DNA from: Caballeronia megalochromosomata
GTDB lineage: Bacteria > Pseudomonadota > Gammaproteobacteria > Burkholderiales > Burkholderiaceae
NCBI GenBank assembly: GCA_001580565.1
Contig: LRBF01000217.1
Coordinates: forward strand, 1-64,000
Length of the DNA: 64,000 bases
Direction: 5' to 3'
A program made the position numbers and the translations under genes. Position 1 is the first letter of the stretch, and the number at the start of each line of letters is the position of its first letter. This document shows positions 63,757 to 64,000 of the stretch, in pieces. The notes beneath the pieces are model-generated. The model was given only the letters and a program-made list of their open reading frames with translations, was not told where the DNA came from and did not search any database.

Positions 63757-64000
63757 GCGGTTTCCAGACGTTGTTCTACAAGGAGCTGCTGCGCTTCTGG
63801 AAGGTTTCGTTTCAGACCGTGCTCGCGCCGGTGATCACGGCGCTGCTGTATCTGACCATTTTCGGTCACGCGCTGTCGGGGCGCGTAGAGGTGTATCCGG
63901 GCGTCGGCTACACGAGCTTTCTCGTGCCCGGCCTCGTGATGATGAGCGTGCTGCAGAACGCGTTCGCGAACAGTTCTTCGTCGCTGATCCAGTCGAAGAT
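63753..64000 (+). CDS. ABC-2 type transporter permease (YadH-like), 5-prime part
   Basis: Begins MSGFQTLFYKELLRFWKVSF and runs off the window after 82 codons; no stop in the window. The first membrane helix (TVLAPVITALLYLTIFGHAL) and the start of the next (VPGLVMMSVLQNAF) are visible. It overlaps the ATPase gene by four bases. Confidence 0.88.
   Translation, partial: MSGFQTLFYKELLRFWKVSFQTVLAPVITALLYLTIFGHALSGRVEVYPGVGYTSFLVPGLVMMSVLQNAFANSSSSLIQSK

Overview
The window is 64 kb of chromosomal core from a beta-proteobacterium of the Burkholderia sensu lato group (Burkholderia, Paraburkholderia or Caballeronia). Evidence is the high GC content, the near-identity of many proteins to what I remember of this group, and the gene order: S10-spc-alpha ribosomal clusters, then cutA-dsbD, hemB, engB, cytochrome c4 and system II cytochrome c maturation, later thiOSGE, mlaFEDACB and a YadGH-type ABC transporter. 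I cannot assign genus or species from sequence reading alone.

Layout. 1-15000: end of tuf, then rpsJ to rplQ, including secY, infA, rpmJ and rpoA, all on the + strand. 15100-17350: cutA and dsbD. 17369-19285: hemB and engB on the - strand, with a likely small RNA gene between them on the + strand. 19586-25650: cytochrome c4, resB, ccsB, then msrP and msrQ. 25695-30109: lysA and lptM (-), cyaY (+), mrcA (-). 30360-37412: a type IV pilus/DNA-uptake operon pilMNOQ, in which PilO appears fused to a PilP-like domain, followed by aroK, aroB and a dGTPase-like gene. 37455-42427: the ugpBACEQ-type glycerol-3-phosphate/glycerophosphodiester uptake set (order B-A-E-C-Q). 42432-44746: a DUF883 protein, OmpW, and a Y1-transposase (RAYT) relative whose catalytic residues look lost. 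45069-51320: gltB and gltD. 51373-52642: a tightly coupled two-gene cassette (DUF1828/DUF1829-type protein plus a small His/Cys-rich partner), the clearest accessory-looking unit. 52779-54521: SbmA/YddA-type ABC exporter or importer. 54758-58335: TPP riboswitch and thiO-thiS-thiG-thiE. 58433-62626: mlaF-E-D-A-C-B for outer-membrane lipid asymmetry. 62830-64000: ABC transporter ATPase and the start of its permease.

The genes mostly serve translation, protein secretion, redox maturation of periplasmic proteins, envelope maintenance and nitrogen/thiamine metabolism. No tRNA, rRNA, CRISPR array, prophage or intact insertion sequence was seen. The most interesting non-coding signals are perfect inverted repeats that carry the -10 box of a promoter in or beside their loop (before rplC, rplN, rplQ and mlaF), a small-RNA-like locus with an anti-Shine-Dalgarno loop at about 18490-18598, a readable expression platform for the thi riboswitch, and terminator-like hairpins sitting in the leaders of the cytochrome c4, resB and yadG-like genes.
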